Shown here in pieces: positions 61,119 through 64,000 of a stretch of 64,000 nt of DNA. The notes beneath the pieces are model-generated. The model saw nothing but the letters and a program-made list of their open reading frames with translations, had not been told where the DNA came from and made no database searches. Numbering within the stretch: the first letter of the stretch is position 1; each line of letters opens with the position of its first letter. Made by a program: the position numbers and the translations under genes. Source of the DNA: an uncultured Clostridia bacterium (lineage in GTDB: Bacteria > Bacillota > Clostridia > Lachnospirales > Lachnospiraceae); assembly GCA_948467395.1 (NCBI GenBank), contig CAOKDX010000014.1, positions 1-64,000 on the forward strand. Direction: 5' to 3'.

Positions 61119-62615
61119 CTACTTTTTCTTATTATTCTTCTTATCACTGTATTCAAACACCGGTTTCAATTGCAGTTCGTCTGGCAGCTTATGAAAAAGC
61201 TTGAAACGCTCAGCCCATTCTGCCGGGATATCATTCCATAAATAGGAGCGATAGGGAAGATAACAAATTTCTACTGAAGTTTTACCCGCCGCCACCTGAC
61301 GTTCAATCCGTGCCAGCCGGTCCCGATCCACCTGATGTATCGCCCAAAATATGTTTAAATAAAAGGCCATTCCAGACAAACAGATACAAAGACATGCATT
61401 GCGAAAGACTTTTCCCTCAAAAAATGATCGAACTGCCTCTCCATTTAGCTGCCCTCCCAGTTCAACCAGCAGTAATAGGAACAAGACATAGGTTGGAAAG
61501 AAACATCTGGGTCCGATGGGATTAACAACCAGTAATGGAGCAGACAGACAGACAATTCCTGCATTCCAGAATAGAAGCTTCCACAGTGATTTTTTTGCAA
61601 GTCCTGCCAGAATACAGAAAACAATAAGCGCCAGCATATAAAGGGCAGCAAAAACTCCCTCCATATAGAGTAATGGTTTTTGTTTTTCTGCCAGTTCGAT
61701 TCCCACCGAAGACAAAAGAGCCCATACGTTAAACGCCCCCATAACCATCAGGCAAAATCCTGCTGTCCACCGCTCTCCCCTTCCTTTCCATATTGATAAG
61801 CACTGACGAAACAAAATTGCGCACAGGATAAGGATCCCTATATTCATCCATATATTATCCAGACAGAGATATTTGACAATGACTTCAAAATAATTGACTT
61901 TTATGTTATTGACTACGCCCCCGTCTGCCACCTGCTGATAGGCACTCTCATTATTTACTATGTTTTGATAGGCACCGTTTGAAAACATATAGATCGTACC
62001 CGCGATCGATCCAGCCAGATAAGCTATATGAGAAGCGATTACTTTATGATGCACTGCCAGAACATAAATAATTATACCTACAGTAAGTGCAATATTATAG
62101 ATTGTAATATTCTCCATGATCAGTGAAGTTATAACTCCCAACAAGAGAAGCGGCAGGCAATGCCATAATCTGCACTTTGGCAGCTGTTTCTGAAAAACAG
62201 GATACGCATATGCAATAAAGATCATTATAAGAAAGACAGGCAGAACATAGTTCGTAAAGCCAGAAGTCCAGACAACAGCCTGTCCCAGTATTTCCTTTGG
62301 AATTAACAGCAACGCAATACATGATACATAAAACGACCATTTTTTCTTACTGATATGCTCCACCAGGTAAATAATTCCGGTAAGGCAGACAGCCATAACC
62401 AGCATTTTAAGGATATTCGACCGGGTAAGAGCCAAAACAGCCAGATTTCCCACATAACGGCCGTTATAGGCATAGAACCAGACATTCAGACGATCGATGC
62501 CAATCTGACTTCCCCAGGTCCAGTCATCCCCAGTATAGGGAAACATCCAGCACAGCAATGCGATAAGCAAAAAACATATTCCGTAGCGCACTAATTTCAT
62601 TCTCTTCTCTTTCAT
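61119..62615 (-). CDS. DUF6056-like multi-pass membrane protein
   Basis: A 498-residue protein with about twelve hydrophobic segments. The first loop has FPYTGDDWTWG, the second NGRYVGNLAVL, both hallmarks of the DUF6056 group of probable GT-C transferases; a Lys-rich tail (KKNNKKK) ends it. The GDDW acids would be the catalytic site. CAGGAG precedes ATG. It is separated by 66 bp from the next minus-strand gene upstream. A role in adding a sugar outside the membrane is likely from context. Confidence 0.8.
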   Translation of the reverse strand: MKEKRMKLVRYGICFLLIALLCWMFPYTGDDWTWGSQIGIDRLNVWFYAYNGRYVGNLAVLALTRSNILKMLVMAVCLTGIIYLVEHISKKKWSFYVSCIALLLIPKEILGQAVVWTSGFTNYVLPVFLIMIFIAYAYPVFQKQLPKCRLWHCLPLLLLGVITSLIMENITIYNIALTVGIIIYVLAVHHKVIASHIAYLAGSIAGTIYMFSNGAYQNIVNNESAYQQVADGGVVNNIKVNYFEVIVKYLCLDNIWMNIGILILCAILFRQCLSIWKGRGERWTAGFCLMVMGAFNVWALLSSVGIELAEKQKPLLYMEGVFAALYMLALIVFCILAGLAKKSLWKLLFWNAGIVCLSAPLLVVNPIGPRCFFPTYVLFLLLLVELGGQLNGEAVRSFFEGKVFRNACLCICLSGMAFYLNIFWAIHQVDRDRLARIERQVAAGKTSVEICYLPYRSYLWNDIPAEWAERFKLFHKLPDELQLKPVFEYSDKKNNKKK

Positions 62616-62681
62616 TTTTATCTCCTGTCCTATTTAAGTTATTATATCACTCAACCATCTTATACCAGTACAAAAGGAAAG

Positions 62682-64000
62682 TCAAGGCATACCGCCTCTG
62701 GCATCCATGCTCCCCCTTTTCCCCAGCTCCAAAAAACCCTCGCAGCACAGAAGGATCATAAGCGGAAGAAAAACCACCAGATATCTCGCATTGCATTCCC
62801 ATATCGTTAGAAATACGGCAATCCCTGCCATGGTAAGCCGGCCGGCAAGGAGAGGATCGTCACCGTCCTCCCGCCCCCTCTTCCTCCATGCAGCATACGC
62901 AGATAATAGCATTCCCAGCAAAAGAATGCCATAATAAAGAGAAGTATATAGCAGAAGAAGCCAGTTCAGATCTCCTTCCAGCGTTACAAGCCGTGCAAGA
63001 AGACCATCCGGATATACAGGGTGTCTGGACAAATAATCACATCCGCCAAAGGTACTGTCCCCCCACGTCCTGACCTGTTTCTTATAGAAGAAAAAGCTCA
63101 GGCTTCCGGACACGCCCTTTTCCTGCAGACGTCTTTTTATCTCTCTTACGTTGGCATCACGCTTTTCCTTATAAGTAGGGAAACCAGATGTAAAATCTAC
63201 ATCATCCTGCCGGAATCCGCCATATCCCAGCGACATCATCACCCAGTGTGTCAGGGGAAATTCATGGCGGTCACAAAACTCTTCATCCAAGGGCAGTATC
63301 TGTCTGATTCCGGCATCCACAGATGCTTTCCCCAGAGAGAAAGACAGGACCAATACAAGCAGCCCTGCAAGAAGCTTCTTCCAAGAAATCCTTTTCATCA
63401 GAAATACCAAAGCAAGAGCGATCATAAATATAAAAACCGTCACCTTGATCTTCCATGCAAGCGCCCCCGCCAATCCGATTCCTCCCATAGAGCACAGATA
63501 CGGCAGCGGCCCGACGCTTTTTTCAGATCTGACATATAGATATAGAAGCATCATCAACATGAGCATCCCCGCCGTATCTGTATAGGCATATAATGCCCAC
63601 ATATACAGCGGAATACACATATAGGCGGCACATCCGGCAAGGAATGCCCTCTTTGCCCCCCACAATAGCTTTGCCGTCATATATAATAAAATAACCGCTC
63701 CTGTCACCATCAGGCATCCCATAACGACAGAAGCGAGATAGAACTGATCCTGTCCCGCTGACGGATTTAGCCGGCGCACTATCTTGAATAAAAGAACCAG
63801 GATCACAAACCAGAACTGATTGTTGGGATATCTGGCAAAATATACCTCATCCGCATCCCCGATTTCTCCATCCGCCACATAGCCGCCTGCCGCCTGGATA
63901 ATCTTACCCCAGTCCCATGACAATTCCACCCGGGCCGAGCAGGCAAACCAAAGCATACATAATGTTCCGGCCAGGCAGAGTGCCCGCCACGCCGCAGAGT
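62682..64000 (-). CDS. GT39-like multi-pass membrane transferase, 5' end outside the window
   Basis: At least 424 residues, with about ten hydrophobic segments. ARVELSWDWGKIIQAAGGY and ARYPNNQFWFVILVLLFKI look like the first loop and second helix of GT39/PMT-like enzymes (the D-W acid site). An ATG exists at 63956, but the frame stays open to the window edge and encodes a hydrophobic stretch there (SAAWRALCLAGTLC), the rest of helix 1. So the true start is outside. The C-terminus is short and basic. Substrate unknown. Confidence 0.75.
   Translation of the reverse strand, partial: SAAWRALCLAGTLCMLWFACSARVELSWDWGKIIQAAGGYVADGEIGDADEVYFARYPNNQFWFVILVLLFKIVRRLNPSAGQDQFYLASVVMGCLMVTGAVILLYMTAKLLWGAKRAFLAGCAAYMCIPLYMWALYAYTDTAGMLMLMMLLYLYVRSEKSVGPLPYLCSMGGIGLAGALAWKIKVTVFIFMIALALVFLMKRISWKKLLAGLLVLVLSFSLGKASVDAGIRQILPLDEEFCDRHEFPLTHWVMMSLGYGGFRQDDVDFTSGFPTYKEKRDANVREIKRRLQEKGVSGSLSFFFYKKQVRTWGDSTFGGCDYLSRHPVYPDGLLARLVTLEGDLNWLLLLYTSLYYGILLLGMLLSAYAAWRKRGREDGDDPLLAGRLTMAGIAVFLTIWECNARYLVVFLPLMILLCCEGFLELGKRGSMDARGGMP

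Overview
The window looks like a chromosomal segment of a spore-forming, Gram-positive Clostridia, most likely a Lachnospiraceae-type gut anaerobe. The evidence is the recN - spoIVB - spo0A sporulation block, CDP-ribitol genes (tarI/tarJ) typical of Gram-positive walls, Big_2-repeat surface proteins, strong Shine-Dalgarno sites with many TTG/GTG starts, and intrinsic terminators. The species cannot be named from the sequence alone. Both window ends cut genes: gap at the left, a polytopic membrane glycosyltransferase at the right.

Layout. 0-8.2 kb: start of gap, then glgA, then a minus-strand block headed by spo0A and followed 11 bp later by an OmpR-type response regulator, its histidine kinase, a small membrane-anchored protein and two tandem paralogous lipoproteins. 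8.4-17.7 kb: a GH36 alpha-galactosidase sits between spo0A and spoIVB, then recN and a giant Big_2 protein. 17.9-22.8 kb: a phosphoribosyltransferase-like gene, a chemoreceptor with a possibly structured leader, and typA/bipA.

22.7-64 kb is almost entirely a surface-glycan locus. It holds: (i) a minus-strand operon of a family 2 glycosyltransferase, two LicD proteins, a PglF/WbpM-type 4,6-dehydratase and an acyltransferase; (ii) undecaprenyl-phosphate-sugar synthase and GtrA parts, one pair fused in a single protein; (iii) a four-gene plus-strand cassette with a KdsB-like CMP-ulosonate synthetase, a DRE-TIM aldolase, a KdsC-like phosphatase and a DUF115/TagF hybrid; (iv) a long minus-strand run from fdtA to a HipA-like kinase, making a 3-amino-3,6-dideoxyhexose and CDP-ribitol; (v) a diverging plus-strand run around wecE, making a 4-amino-4,6-dideoxyhexose, with an ArnC/ArnE-F/ArnT-like lipid-carrier module; (vi) a Big_2-PIG-L fusion, TagF-like polymerases, a YfhO protein and further large membrane proteins.

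Taken together the glycan genes suggest a ribitol-phosphate-containing wall polymer decorated with several sugars. Each sugar would be loaded on undecaprenyl phosphate by a GtrB-type enzyme, flipped by GtrA or a small-multidrug-resistance pair, and transferred outside the cell by a multi-pass transferase. rmlA/rmlB, an initiating phosphoglycosyltransferase, a Wzx/Wzy pair and a TagGH exporter were not seen here. The most unusual unit is cassette (iii), which looks like a Kdo-type pathway in a Gram-positive organism with an HMGL-like aldolase where KdsA would be expected.
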